Shown here: one piece after another, positions 42,738 to 51,616 of the stretch
Layout of the letters: the number at the start of each line of letters is the position of its first letter
Position numbering within the stretch: the first letter of the stretch is position 1
Assembly (NCBI GenBank): GCA_013152435.1
Contig: JAADGJ010000074.1
Location: forward strand, 1 to 62,655
Length of the DNA stretch: 62,655 nucleotides
Direction: 5' to 3'
DNA from: Chloroflexota bacterium
Lineage (GTDB): Bacteria; Chloroflexota; Anaerolineae; DUEN01
Translations under genes and position numbers: made by a program
Notes under the pieces: generated by a model
Told to the model about the DNA's origin: nothing
The model's database searches: none
The model's input: only the letters and a program-made list of their open reading frames with translations

Positions 42738-44579
42738 ATGGACCCAACCATCGCCTTGCTTCAGGCTATCCGGTCGCTTTGGCCACAGCTCCCCGACCTC
42801 ATCGGAGATGATTGGCCTCAATTCAGGAGCCAGCTGGAGGGATATCTGGAGCGGTTGGAGGCCGATCCGGCCCAGGAGTCCATCACCCGGGCGCTGATCC
42901 TGGATCACTTCAGCCAGTATCCCGAGGCACACCAGCGCCTCATCGGGGAGATGGTCGCCTTTCAGAGCCAGCAACTGCCCTCCACATATGGCACCTTAGA
43001 GCGCACCACGCCTGCTCTCACACGCCTGCTCCATCCCACCATCACCCGCTATGCCGAGGTCACCTGCCCGCGCCGGGTATGGGTCCAGACGCCGCGCGTC
43101 CCCGTCGTCGTCCGACTGACGATGCGCCCGCCGGGATACGGCGCAGACATCGTGGAGCTGGCCGCCTATACGGGGATGCCCGTACGCGTGCGCATAGACG
43201 CGCCCGCCTTCGATATCCTCAACTCGGCGGAGCAGGAGACGCTCATCCTACCCAATGCCGATAGCACGCCGGATCTGGCTTTCGATCTACGCCCGCGCGA
43301 CACCGGCTGCACCCGCATCTACCTCGACTTCTTCCAGGCCGGGAACCCCATCGGGACGGTCAGCGTGCCTGTGGAAGTCACGGCTCACGAGATCAGCGCG
43401 CAGGAGGCGTCCAGGTTCGGGAGGGTGCTACGCGCCGAGCCCGATGCGCCCCCTCCTGATCGCATGCTCTACATCGCCTATGAACGATTCCAGGGGCAGC
43501 CAGCGCTGCGATTCGAGCTCAGGCGGGGAAGCGATGCCGGGAGAAGGTTCTACCCCACCCTGCTGGGAAGCGATCCGAAGACCTACATCGAACAGCTATA
43601 CGAGAGGCTTCTCACGGCACACGCGATCGATCCCGCCCGCTCGGCCGGGCCGGAACGCCGACAGGTGCTGCCGCCGGAGGACCCGGAGCAAGTCCTCCGG
43701 ACCCTGGGCCAGAACCTGTGGCGCGAGCTCATCCCGGAGGAGTTGAAACGCGCTTACGCGATCGAGCGCGGAAGCTGGCACGACGAGACCCTGCTCATCG
43801 TCTCCGACGAACCTCATATCCCGTGGGAGCTGATCTGGCCCTATGGACACGGCTGGCAGGACGATGGGCCCTGGTGCATCACCATGCGCCTGGCACGCTG
43901 GCTCCGCCGGGGGCCCCAAGGCGATGGGCACGAGGCCCCGCCCGTCCTCCTCCGCTTCGGCGCCCTGGCCTGTCTGGCCCCCACCGCCCCCGATCTGGCC
44001 GTCGCCCGGGAGGAACGGCGCCTTCTGGCCGAGCTGACGTCACGGTATGCCCTCTCCGACCTGAGCCCGGACCCGCCCACCTGGCCTCAAGTAATCGAGC
44101 TGCTGGAAGCGGGCGGGTACGATTGGATCCACGTGGCCGCCCAGGACCGCTTCCACCCCACCGCCCCCGATGCGGACTCGGCCGTCTGGCTCCAGGACGG
44201 AAGAGCGCTTACGCCGGAGGCCATCGTGGGATCGGACATCGAAGAACGGATCCGCGAACGCAGGCCCGGGTTCGTCTTCAACGCCTGCCACGGCGGACGA
44301 CAGGGCTGGGCCTTGACGCGTCTGGGGGGCTGGGCCAACCGGCTCATCGGCAACGGCGCCGGACTCCTCCTGGCCCCCCTCTGGGAGGCCACCGATGACC
44401 GGGCACTGGACTTCATCCGAGCATTCTACCAGGGCTTGCTCGACGGCGAGACGGTGGCGGAGGCAACGCGCCAGGCCCGGCTGGCCGTGCGCCGCGCCGG
44501 CGATCCCACATGGCTGGCCTACAGCCTGTACGCCCATCCCAACGCGCGAGTGGTGCTCAGCAGCCAACAGGAAACCTGA
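42738..44579 (+). CDS. CHAT-domain protein with catalytic His replaced
   Basis: A 613-residue protein ending in a CHAT (caspase HetF associated with TPRs) fold. The first 100 residues are helical and could be an effector-associated or adaptor domain, and about residues 100-220 look like a beta-sandwich. The CHAT part starts near residue 340 (IPWELIWPYG). The catalytic Cys is present (C517 in FNACHGGR), but the motif that should read HxxxHG is IHVAAQDRF, with Gln469 in place of the catalytic His. It is therefore probably inactive as a protease or uses another residue. The ATG at 42738 has AGGAG seven bases upstream. A secernin-like hydrolase gene follows after 29 bp, probably in one operon. 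Confidence 0.82.
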   Translation: MDPTIALLQAIRSLWPQLPDLIGDDWPQFRSQLEGYLERLEADPAQESITRALILDHFSQYPEAHQRLIGEMVAFQSQQLPSTYGTLERTTPALTRLLHPTITRYAEVTCPRRVWVQTPRVPVVVRLTMRPPGYGADIVELAAYTGMPVRVRIDAPAFDILNSAEQETLILPNADSTPDLAFDLRPRDTGCTRIYLDFFQAGNPIGTVSVPVEVTAHEISAQEASRFGRVLRAEPDAPPPDRMLYIAYERFQGQPALRFELRRGSDAGRRFYPTLLGSDPKTYIEQLYERLLTAHAIDPARSAGPERRQVLPPEDPEQVLRTLGQNLWRELIPEELKRAYAIERGSWHDETLLIVSDEPHIPWELIWPYGHGWQDDGPWCITMRLARWLRRGPQGDGHEAPPVLLRFGALACLAPTAPDLAVAREERRLLAELTSRYALSDLSPDPPTWPQVIELLEAGGYDWIHVAAQDRFHPTAPDADSAVWLQDGRALTPEAIVGSDIEERIRERRPGFVFNACHGGRQGWALTRLGGWANRLIGNGAGLLLAPLWEATDDRALDFIRAFYQGLLDGETVAEATRQARLAVRRAGDPTWLAYSLYAHPNARVVLSSQQET

Positions 44580-44608
44580 TGCGTTCCCGACATCCAAGGA
44601 GGATCACG

Positions 44609-45949
44609 ATGCCATTCAGTTGCGATACGATGGTCGCGCTGCCGAACGCGACAAAGGGAGGACAGACCCTCTTCGCCAAGAACAGCGACCGCCCTCAGGA
44701 GGAGAGCCAGCCCCTCGTCCAGCGGGATCGAGAGGCCCATCCGGGCGGAACCTTCGTTCGATGCCAATTTCTGGAGATCCCCCAGGCGGCCGTCACCTAC
44801 CGACACGTCGGCTCCAGACCTTACTGGTGCTGGGGCTACGAACACGGCTTCAACGAGCACCAGGTCGCCATCGGCAACGAGGCGTTGGCCTCCAAGATCC
44901 CCGTATTCGAGGAGCCGAAACTGCTGGGCATGGACCTGGTACGCCTCGGCCTGGAGCGCGGCCGGACCGCCGCCGAGGCGGTGGAGGTCATAACCGACCT
45001 GATCACCACATACGGACAGGGCCGCTTCCAGGGGGGCGCCGACGTGGGCACTTACGACAACGGATTCCTGGTGGCCGACCCGCATGAGGCATACGTGATC
45101 GAGACCGCAGGCCACGAGTGGGCGGTGAAGCGGGTCGAATCCACGCTCGGCATCAGCAACATCCACTCCATCGGGACGGACTGGGAGCGGCTGTCCCCCT
45201 CGGCCGAGCGCCACGCCATCGAGCAGGGCTGGTGGCAACTGGAGCAGGGACGGCTCCACTTCGCCGAGGCTTACTGCGACTTCTCCAGCAGGCAGTTCGG
45301 AGGCGGCCCCCAGCGCAGAGCCCGCTCCTGCGCGGTGCTGAAGAAGCACCGAGGAGAGATCGACGTCCGCACCATGATGGCCCTGCTGCGCGATCACTCC
45401 AACGGTGAGGATCCGGAGGAGCCCTTCCGAGAGGAGCCCCCTAACGGCATCTCCATCTGCTGGCACTACACCGAGGAGGTCGGCGTGAACACGGCCGCCA
45501 GCCTGGTGGCAGATCTCTGCGCCGACGGGTCCCGGTTGCCCGTCTACTGGTGCAGCTTCTACTCCCCCTGCCTGGGCGTGTTCCTCCCCGTCTTCATCCA
45601 GGGTCAGATCCCGGCAGCCCTGACCATTGGCGACGCGGAGCCCAGCGATAAGAGCCTGTGGTGGCTGTTCCGCAAGCTCGAACGCGCCGTGCGGCAGGAC
45701 CCCAGCGGCGAGGCCGCCGCGGCTGTACGGGCCGTGTGGCGGGGCTTCCAGGACAAGCTGCTGGAGACCGCCTACCAGATCGCCGCGGAGGCCCGGCAGA
45801 TGATCGATGCCGGCCGCGACGAAGAGGCCGCGCAGAAGCTGACCGACTACATGCACCGCAACGTACAGCAGGCACAGTCTACGCTGCAAGACATGCTCAC
45901 CCGAGGTCCGCTGACGGTGGCTAACTCTCGGACCGGGCGATCCACGTGA
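44609..45949 (+). CDS. Secernin-like peptidase C69 family protein
   Basis: Ntn-hydrolase of the C69 dipeptidase/secernin group, about 446 residues. The N-terminal part matches secernin closely: SCDTMVALPNATKGG with Cys5 as the likely catalytic residue, then TLFAKNSDRPQEESQ. VADPHEAYVIETAGHEWAVKRV is the next conserved block. Relatives cleave dipeptides or act in regulated secretion in animals; the bacterial role is unknown. AAGGAGG directly upstream selects the ATG at 44609. The roughly 90-residue C-terminus is a long helix (YMHRNVQQAQSTLQDML). It follows the CHAT gene, so both may belong to one pathway. Confidence 0.85.
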   Translation: MPFSCDTMVALPNATKGGQTLFAKNSDRPQEESQPLVQRDREAHPGGTFVRCQFLEIPQAAVTYRHVGSRPYWCWGYEHGFNEHQVAIGNEALASKIPVFEEPKLLGMDLVRLGLERGRTAAEAVEVITDLITTYGQGRFQGGADVGTYDNGFLVADPHEAYVIETAGHEWAVKRVESTLGISNIHSIGTDWERLSPSAERHAIEQGWWQLEQGRLHFAEAYCDFSSRQFGGGPQRRARSCAVLKKHRGEIDVRTMMALLRDHSNGEDPEEPFREEPPNGISICWHYTEEVGVNTAASLVADLCADGSRLPVYWCSFYSPCLGVFLPVFIQGQIPAALTIGDAEPSDKSLWWLFRKLERAVRQDPSGEAAAAVRAVWRGFQDKLLETAYQIAAEARQMIDAGRDEEAAQKLTDYMHRNVQQAQSTLQDMLTRGPLTVANSRTGRST

Positions 45950-46041
45950 GCTCCAAGCAGGGCGATCCTCCACATCCGCCAGCTCATCTGGCAAAAGCGC
46001 CCACTATTTTCTGAACCGTCCTCGATATCCATGGAAGCGTC

Positions 46042-46749
46042 ATGAGAAAGCCGACGGAGACCGTCACGCTCCATTACTTTGGCCATTGCGCCTTTCTGTG
46101 GGACCTCCCCACCAGCGCGCGGCTCCTGATCGATCCCTTCCGGAACCCGGCGGACCGCACGTGGTTCCTGCGGCCGTCCCCCAAAATCGAATGCGACATC
46201 GTGATGGTCACTCACCCGCACTTTGACCACGACGCCATCGACGAGTTGCCGGGGCGGCCCACCATCCTCCGGCATCCCGTGGAGCTCCGGGGCGAGGGCT
46301 TCCGGATCCGCGGCGTCATGTGGCAGCACGCCCGACACTACGGACAGGAATTCAACCAGGAGAACCTCATCTTCGCCGTCGAAGCGGCCGGGCTGCGCTT
46401 CTGCCACCTGGGCGATGGCCGGCCGGATCCGCCTCCATCCCTCGTCCAGACGATCGGCCCCATCGACATCCTGATGATCCCGGTCGACGATTCGTGCCAC
46501 CTTCTCTCCTTCGAGGAGGTGGATCGGCTCATCCGCCAACTGGATCCGGCCGTGGTGATCCCGACTCACTATCTGATCCCCGGGCTGACCGCCCCGGAAT
46601 CCACGCTGAAGGGCATCGAGCGCTGGCTGGAAGGGCGGACCAACGTGCGCCGAATATCGTCCATCCGGCTGTCCAGAGCCGACCTTCCCGAAACACAGGA
46701 GATCTGGATCTTCGACGCGCACGTCACCGCTTCACCGCCCCCTGATTAG
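46042..46749 (+). CDS. MBL-fold metallo-hydrolase
   Basis: A 235-residue metallo-beta-lactamase-fold hydrolase of the UlaG/UPF0173-like branch. The metal-binding HxHxDH is THPHFDHDAID, a second ligand sits in FCHLGDG, and a late His is in VIPTHYLIPG. There is no signal peptide. It follows the secernin gene by 92 bp and could be the third gene of that group. Substrate unknown. No clear RBS is seen (GAAGCGTC precedes the ATG). Confidence 0.85.
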   Translation: MRKPTETVTLHYFGHCAFLWDLPTSARLLIDPFRNPADRTWFLRPSPKIECDIVMVTHPHFDHDAIDELPGRPTILRHPVELRGEGFRIRGVMWQHARHYGQEFNQENLIFAVEAAGLRFCHLGDGRPDPPPSLVQTIGPIDILMIPVDDSCHLLSFEEVDRLIRQLDPAVVIPTHYLIPGLTAPESTLKGIERWLEGRTNVRRISSIRLSRADLPETQEIWIFDAHVTASPPPD

Positions 46750-46803
46750 GGGACGTGCCCTGATCACCCAGAGGGGATACAACCCCTCCGAGGAAACCCC
46801 GCT

Positions 46804-46832
46804 TTGACGGATCGGGGATACGCATTTACAAT
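46804..46832 (+). promoter_or_regulatory. Promoter of the aroA-aroE genes
   Basis: TTGACG (46804-46809), 17 bp, TACAAT (46827-46832). The start near 46839 leaves a leader of about 120 nt. A GAGGGG/CCCCTC hairpin at 46773-46790 lies just before it and may end the upstream transcript. Confidence 0.7.
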
Positions 46833-46959
46833 ACCGCCGCGGGAGATCGTCCAGAAATAGGGTAACGTTTTGCCCCTCGCGAGGCGGTTTGGAGTGACGC
46901 GAGCCACTCCCCTCTGGCAGCGATTTCCCAATCTCATTGGCCCAACGGAGCGAACACTG

Positions 46960-48270
46960 ATGGCCCAACTGCGTATCCGACCGGGTAACCCGCTGCGCGG
47001 GCGGCTACGTGTACCCGGTGACAAATCCATCTCCAACCGATTCCTCATGCTGGCCGCGCTGGCCGAGGGAGAATCCCGTGCCCGCGGCTGGCTGGCTTCT
47101 GACGATACGTTGGCAACCCTGCGTTGTATGGTCGCCCTGGGAGCGGAGATCGAGCGCCCGGAGGAGAACGAGGTGGTCGTGTGGGGAGGCGGGCTGCATT
47201 CCTTGCGAGAGCCCACCGACATCCTCTACTGCGAGTCCTCGGGCACGACCATGCGGCTCCTGTCCGGTCTGGTGGCCGGACAGCCGTTCACGACCATCCT
47301 TCACGGCTCGGAGCAGCTGCGCCGCCGCCCGATGAAGCGTGTGGTCACCCCCCTACGCCAGATGGGCGCCACCATCCTGGGGCGAGACGACGGCAACTTC
47401 CCCCCGCTGGCGATCCACGGCGGCGATCTGTCGGCGATCGAATACGAGCTGCCGGTCGCCTCCGCCCAGGCGAAATCCGCCATTCTGCTGGCCGGGCTGT
47501 TCGCGGGCGGCACCACGACCGTGCACGAGCCCGCCCCCAGCCGGGATCACACCGAGCGCATGCTGCAGGCCATGGGCGTGTTCATCGCCCGGGACGGACA
47601 ATCCGTGCGGATCACGCCGCCCACCACGCCGCTGGCGCCGCTGACGATGGCCGTCCCCGGCGACATCTCCTCGGCCGCCTTCCTGATCGCGGCGGCGCTG
47701 CTGGTCCCCGGCTCCGACATCACCCTGGAGAACGTCGGGGTGAACCCCACCCGGGCGGGACTGCTGGAGGTCTTACCCCCCATGGGCGCCGAAGTGGAGC
47801 GACTGGACGAGCGGATGTCCGGCGGGGGAGAGCCCGTCGCGGACCTGCGTGTGCGCGCCGCCGAAGGTATGGAGGGCGTCACCGTCGAGGGCGAGCGGGT
47901 GCCCCGCATGATCGACGAGTTCCCCATCCTGGCCGTGCTGGCCACCCAGGCGGAGGGGGAGACCATCGTCCGGGGCGCGTCCGAGCTGCGGGTGAAGGAG
48001 TCGGATCGGGTGGCCACGGTCGTGGAGGAGCTGCGCAAGATGGGGGCGCAGATCGACCCGGCCGAGGACGGGTTCACCGTGCGAGGCCCCACCCCGCTCC
48101 AGGGCGCCACGGTGGACGCGCACGAGGATCACCGGCTGGCGATGGCTCTAGCGGTGGCCGGGCTCATCGCCGAGGGGGAGACGGTGATCGAGGGGGCGGA
48201 GTGCATCGACAAATCGTTCCCGCAGTTCCCCGAATGTCTGGCCGCCCTGGGCGCCAGCGTGGTCGGATAA
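46960..48270 (+). CDS. aroA: 3-phosphoshikimate 1-carboxyvinyltransferase (EPSP synthase)
   Basis: Sixth step of the shikimate pathway: joins PEP to shikimate-3-phosphate. The 436-residue protein shows the phosphate-binding GDKSISNRFLMLAALAEG start, ESSGTTMRLLSG, VPRMIDEFPILAVLATQAEG, RVKESDR-like ELRVKESDRV, and AHEDHRLAMALAVAG. Residue context in the SSGTTMR loop (T-M-R) rather than G-T-A-M-R suggests a class II-like enzyme, but this is only a hint. I use the ATG at 46960 because it has GGAG nine bases upstream; an earlier in-frame start at 46870 adds 30 unrelated residues. aroE follows. Confidence 0.95.
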   Translation: MAQLRIRPGNPLRGRLRVPGDKSISNRFLMLAALAEGESRARGWLASDDTLATLRCMVALGAEIERPEENEVVVWGGGLHSLREPTDILYCESSGTTMRLLSGLVAGQPFTTILHGSEQLRRRPMKRVVTPLRQMGATILGRDDGNFPPLAIHGGDLSAIEYELPVASAQAKSAILLAGLFAGGTTTVHEPAPSRDHTERMLQAMGVFIARDGQSVRITPPTTPLAPLTMAVPGDISSAAFLIAAALLVPGSDITLENVGVNPTRAGLLEVLPPMGAEVERLDERMSGGGEPVADLRVRAAEGMEGVTVEGERVPRMIDEFPILAVLATQAEGETIVRGASELRVKESDRVATVVEELRKMGAQIDPAEDGFTVRGPTPLQGATVDAHEDHRLAMALAVAGLIAEGETVIEGAECIDKSFPQFPECLAALGASVVG

Positions 48271-48301
48271 GCCGCGTGTGACGGGCGCCATGGGAGGCAC
48301 G

Positions 48302-49174
48302 ATGATCGACGGACGCACACGGCTGGTCGGCGTCATGGGCTGGCCGGTGGAGCACTCCCTCAGCCCCCCCATGCAGAACGCGGCGTTCCAGGCACTGGGG
48401 CTGAACTGGTGCTACGTGCCGCTGCCCGTCCCGCCGGATCAGATCGCGGCGGCGCTCCGGGGGCTGCGGGCCCTGGGCTTCGCCGGAGCCAACGTGACCG
48501 TGCCCCACAAACAGGCCGTCATCCCCCACCTGGCCGATCAAACGGACGCGGCGCGGGCGATCGGCGCGGTGAACACCATCTGGGTCGAGGAGGACGGGAC
48601 GCTCCACGGGGATAACACGGACGCCTACGGGTTCCTGGCCGCCCTGCATGAGGTCGATTTCGCCATTCAGGGCTCGCACGCGGCCATCCTGGGCGCCGGG
48701 GGATCCGCCCGGGCCGTGGCCTATGCGCTGGGATCCGCCAAGGCCGAGCGGGTGGGCCTGTGGAATCGCACGCCGGAGCGAGCGGAGGCCATCGCCCGGG
48801 ACATGAGCGCCCTCTTCCCCCAGACGAGGTACGAGGCCCACCGCCTCCCCGACGATCTGCACCTGATCCGAGAGCCCACACACCTCATCGTCAACTGCAC
48901 GCCGGTGGGGATGTGGCCGCACACGGACGCATGTCCATGGCCGGAGGATCTGCCCTTCCCACGCCAGTGTCTGGTCATGGATCTGATCTATCGCCCGGAG
49001 GAGACCCGGCTGTTGGCCCGGGCGAGGGAGGCCGGCTGCACGACGCTCAACGGGATCAGCATGCTGGTCCACCAGGGGGCCGCCTCCTTCCGCCGCTGGA
49101 CGGGCATCGAGCCGTCCGCGGAGGTCATGACCCGGGCACTGCTCGCCGCCCTGCGGCAATCCGCTCGAGAATAG
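48302..49174 (+). CDS. aroE: Shikimate dehydrogenase
   Basis: NADP-dependent reduction of 3-dehydroshikimate to shikimate. Landmarks are VMGWPVEHSLSPPMQNAAF (substrate Ser-x-Ser), GANVTVPHKQAV with the catalytic Lys, DNTDAYGF with the catalytic Asp, LGAGGSARAVAYAL for NADP, and the terminal GISMLVHQGAASFRRW. GGGAGG just upstream of the ATG at 48302 decides the start over a GTG at 48278 and an ATG at 48290. The product is 290 residues. It follows aroA by about 30 bp. Confidence 0.96.
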   Translation: MIDGRTRLVGVMGWPVEHSLSPPMQNAAFQALGLNWCYVPLPVPPDQIAAALRGLRALGFAGANVTVPHKQAVIPHLADQTDAARAIGAVNTIWVEEDGTLHGDNTDAYGFLAALHEVDFAIQGSHAAILGAGGSARAVAYALGSAKAERVGLWNRTPERAEAIARDMSALFPQTRYEAHRLPDDLHLIREPTHLIVNCTPVGMWPHTDACPWPEDLPFPRQCLVMDLIYRPEETRLLARAREAGCTTLNGISMLVHQGAASFRRWTGIEPSAEVMTRALLAALRQSARE

Positions 49175-49175
49175 C

Positions 49176-49832
49176 ATGTCCCAGGCCAACGACCTGCCCC
49201 CCGATCCCAAGCGAGCCGTGGCCTCCGGCTACGACCGCATCGCGGAGCGCTACCTGCGCTGGACCCGGGAGCGCCCCGCCGCGGTCCGGCGGCGATACCT
49301 GGAGCTGCTGATGAGCCGGGTGCCCGCCGGGGGCCGCGTGCTGGACCTGGGCTGCGGCGCCGGCGATCCCATGACCCGGACGCTGGCGCAACGGTACGAC
49401 GTCGTGGGTGTGGACATCTCCGCCCGGCAGCTCGCGCTGGCCCGTCGACGGGTTCCGACCGCCCATCTGGTGCGCGGGGACATCGCCTGGCCCTGTTTCT
49501 CCGCCTCCGCCTTCGACGCCGTCACCGCCTTCTATGCGATCATCCACGTGCCTCGCTCGGAACACCCAGAGCTGCTGGCGGACATCTTCCGCATCCTGCG
49601 TCCCGGGGGGATCTTCCTGGGCACCATGGGGGCACACGATCTGCAGGACCTCTACGAGCCGGACTGGCTCGGGGCGCCCACCTTCTTCAGCCACTTCGAC
49701 GGCGAGACCAACCGACGCCTGGTGGAGGCGGCCGGGTTCCGGATCGAGGTCGCCCAGGTGGAAGGGGAGATGGAGGACGGAGATTATGTCGAATTCTTGT
49801 GGATCATGGCCCAAAAGCCGGCGGAGCCCTAG
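49176..49832 (+). CDS. Class I SAM-dependent methyltransferase
   Basis: A 218-residue methyltransferase with a seven-strand SAM fold. The SAM loop is VLDLGCGAGDPMTRTL, the acidic residue after strand 2 is in VVGVDISARQLALAR, and DIFRILRPGGIFLGTM is the motif after strand 5. It starts one base after the aroE stop, so it is coupled to the shikimate genes. Substrate unknown; the location hints at nothing specific, and it could be a small-molecule methyltransferase of the UbiE/ubiquinone-like superfamily. Confidence 0.9.
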   Translation: MSQANDLPPDPKRAVASGYDRIAERYLRWTRERPAAVRRRYLELLMSRVPAGGRVLDLGCGAGDPMTRTLAQRYDVVGVDISARQLALARRRVPTAHLVRGDIAWPCFSASAFDAVTAFYAIIHVPRSEHPELLADIFRILRPGGIFLGTMGAHDLQDLYEPDWLGAPTFFSHFDGETNRRLVEAAGFRIEVAQVEGEMEDGDYVEFLWIMAQKPAEP

Positions 49833-49992
49833 CGAAAGCGCCCTATCCGTAGGGAGCAACACACAACATATAGAGGTCTCCCACCGCATCAACCACAAGA
49901 TAGCGGGTAGGCGATCCGCCTTACGCGCTGGCCGGTCCGACCCGATGAGCCCCCCTCCCGACGGTCGGCTTCCATCGCTCCCCTGATGCGCC

Positions 49993-51156
49993 ATGAAAGC
50001 CCTCGCCACGCATCCGATGCTCCGCCCGTATCGCGCACTGGCCGCCCGGCTGAGCGCCAGGACCGCCCACTGGCGCTACGACGCCCGGGGCAGCCGGCGG
50101 GACCTGCGCCTGGATTTCCTGCGCGGCCTCTGCCTGGCCGTGATGGTCATCGATCATCTATGGCCCTCCGCACTGCACCTGGTCACCAAGGAGTTCATCG
50201 GCACGGTGACCGGGGCGGAGGGGTTCGTCTTCATCTCCGGCCTGGTGGCGGGGATCGTTTACACCCGCCGACTGCGGGAGCGGGGATGGGGGATGGTCAT
50301 CCTCCGGCTGTGGCGACGCGCCGGGCAACTCTACCTGGCCCACCAGGGGTTCCTGTTGCTCTTCCTGGTCTACCTGACCGTGGCGGGGTTCTGGTCCCCG
50401 CGGGAGATGGGATCTCTGGGAACGGCCATCTGGGACCTCGTCACCCTGCGCTACCAGCCGGCCCTGTTCGACGTGCTCCCCATGTACATCGCGTTCCTGC
50501 TGGTCACGCCGGCCGTCCTGTGGCTGCTGGCCTCCGGCCGCGTCGTGTGGGTGGTGGCGGCCTCCGTCGCCGTTTACCTGTACCAGCTCCTGCACCCTTA
50601 CGCGCTCTCCCTCCCCATCCTCCTGGGCGAGCGCGGCTCCGATCCCGTCTTCCCGTTCGCATCCTGGCAGCTCCTGTTCTTCCTGGGGCTGACCGCCGGC
50701 CATCACCGGGATCAGATCGGTCGGTGGTGGGCGAGGACGCCGCGCTGGCCGTTTTACGGACTCCTGCTCGGCGCCTTCGCCGTCTTCTTCGTCTACCGAC
50801 AATTGCTCAACGTGGGCTACCTGTACCTGGACCGCCCTACCTATCGCTTCTGGTTCGACAAAAGCCTGCTGGGGCCTGGGCGGGTCGCCAACTTCCTGGT
50901 GGTCTTCCTGGTGGCGTTCCTGACGCTGGATCGCCTGTGGGAGCCGCTGGCCCGAACGGTGGGCCACGTGCTGATCCCGCTGGGCCAGCATTCACTCTAC
51001 GTGTATCTTATGCACATCATCCTGACCTATGTGGCGCTGAACATCCCCCGGGCATGGGTGCCCCCGATCGGGCGGAGCGTGCTGGAGATCGGGGCCGTGC
51101 TCCTGCTGTGGGTCATGGTGCGTCGGCGTTTCCTTTTCAGGCTGGTGCCTCGGTGA
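49993..51156 (+). CDS. OpgC-like membrane acyltransferase
   Basis: A 387-residue membrane protein with about ten transmembrane helices and the OpgC family signature RLDFLRGLCLAVMVIDHL followed by GAEGFVFISGLVAG. OpgC attaches succinyl groups to osmoregulated periplasmic glucans in proteobacteria; this lineage would have another acceptor, perhaps cell-surface polysaccharide. The C-terminal LGQHSLYVYLMHIILTYV is typical of acyltransferase-3-like proteins. It separates the methyltransferase from aroC and is not an obvious shikimate-pathway member. Confidence 0.85.
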   Translation: MKALATHPMLRPYRALAARLSARTAHWRYDARGSRRDLRLDFLRGLCLAVMVIDHLWPSALHLVTKEFIGTVTGAEGFVFISGLVAGIVYTRRLRERGWGMVILRLWRRAGQLYLAHQGFLLLFLVYLTVAGFWSPREMGSLGTAIWDLVTLRYQPALFDVLPMYIAFLLVTPAVLWLLASGRVVWVVAASVAVYLYQLLHPYALSLPILLGERGSDPVFPFASWQLLFFLGLTAGHHRDQIGRWWARTPRWPFYGLLLGAFAVFFVYRQLLNVGYLYLDRPTYRFWFDKSLLGPGRVANFLVVFLVAFLTLDRLWEPLARTVGHVLIPLGQHSLYVYLMHIILTYVALNIPRAWVPPIGRSVLEIGAVLLLWVMVRRRFLFRLVPR

Positions 51157-51616
51157 TATACTGGGTGATATACTGTATGGAAAGCGTAAAGAATAAAACC
51201 CTTGGTTTGGCCCTATGGGTAGCGAAGGGCACTGCCCTTCGCTACCCCGCTCTGCATCTCTGGGGTGGCTCGGAGGGGCGGTAGCCCCTCCGAAGAACTC
51301 TATTTTCAGCCCTTCACCTGCCCCGTGGGGCCGGAGGCCACCGGCCAAAGCCCCAACCAGGCAGGGAAAAGGCGAGAAAAAGAGTTTTCCTGCGGAGGGG
51401 CTTCTTCCCCTCCGCACCTCCCCTTTTCAAGTGCGACCGCCCGTGGAGGGAAAAAGCGACAAGCGGGGGCCTCGCTCATGCTGTTCAGTTGATGCGAATA
51501 GGCAGTGCCCTTCGCTACTCACATCAAGATATAGGGGGATGCCATAAAAGAGGCCGTATATATAGGGCCTCAAAGAAAAAGACCAAACTCCAGTAAAACG
51601 TAAACGGGGAAGGAAC
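51157..51616. repeat. Structured GC-rich intergenic repeat region
   Basis: This spacer between the OpgC-like gene and aroC (460 bp) begins with a 12-bp tandem repeat, GTGATATACTGG/T (51151-51174). Then come a perfect 14-bp stem GGGTAGCGAAGGGC / GCCCTTCGCTACCC with a 3-nt loop (51217-51247), a CGGAGGGGC/GCCCCTCCG hairpin (51269-51290), and a GCGGAGGGG/CCCCTCCGC hairpin near 51392-51415. The sequence GCAGTGCCCTTCGCTAC returns at 51502-51518. The region is related to the elements at 209-467 and 55890-56091. No gene is supported. Confidence 0.5.

Noticed and set aside
44519-45994. Minus-strand open frame opposite the secernin gene
   Set aside because: Shadow of a well-conserved plus-strand peptidase; no RBS or family match.
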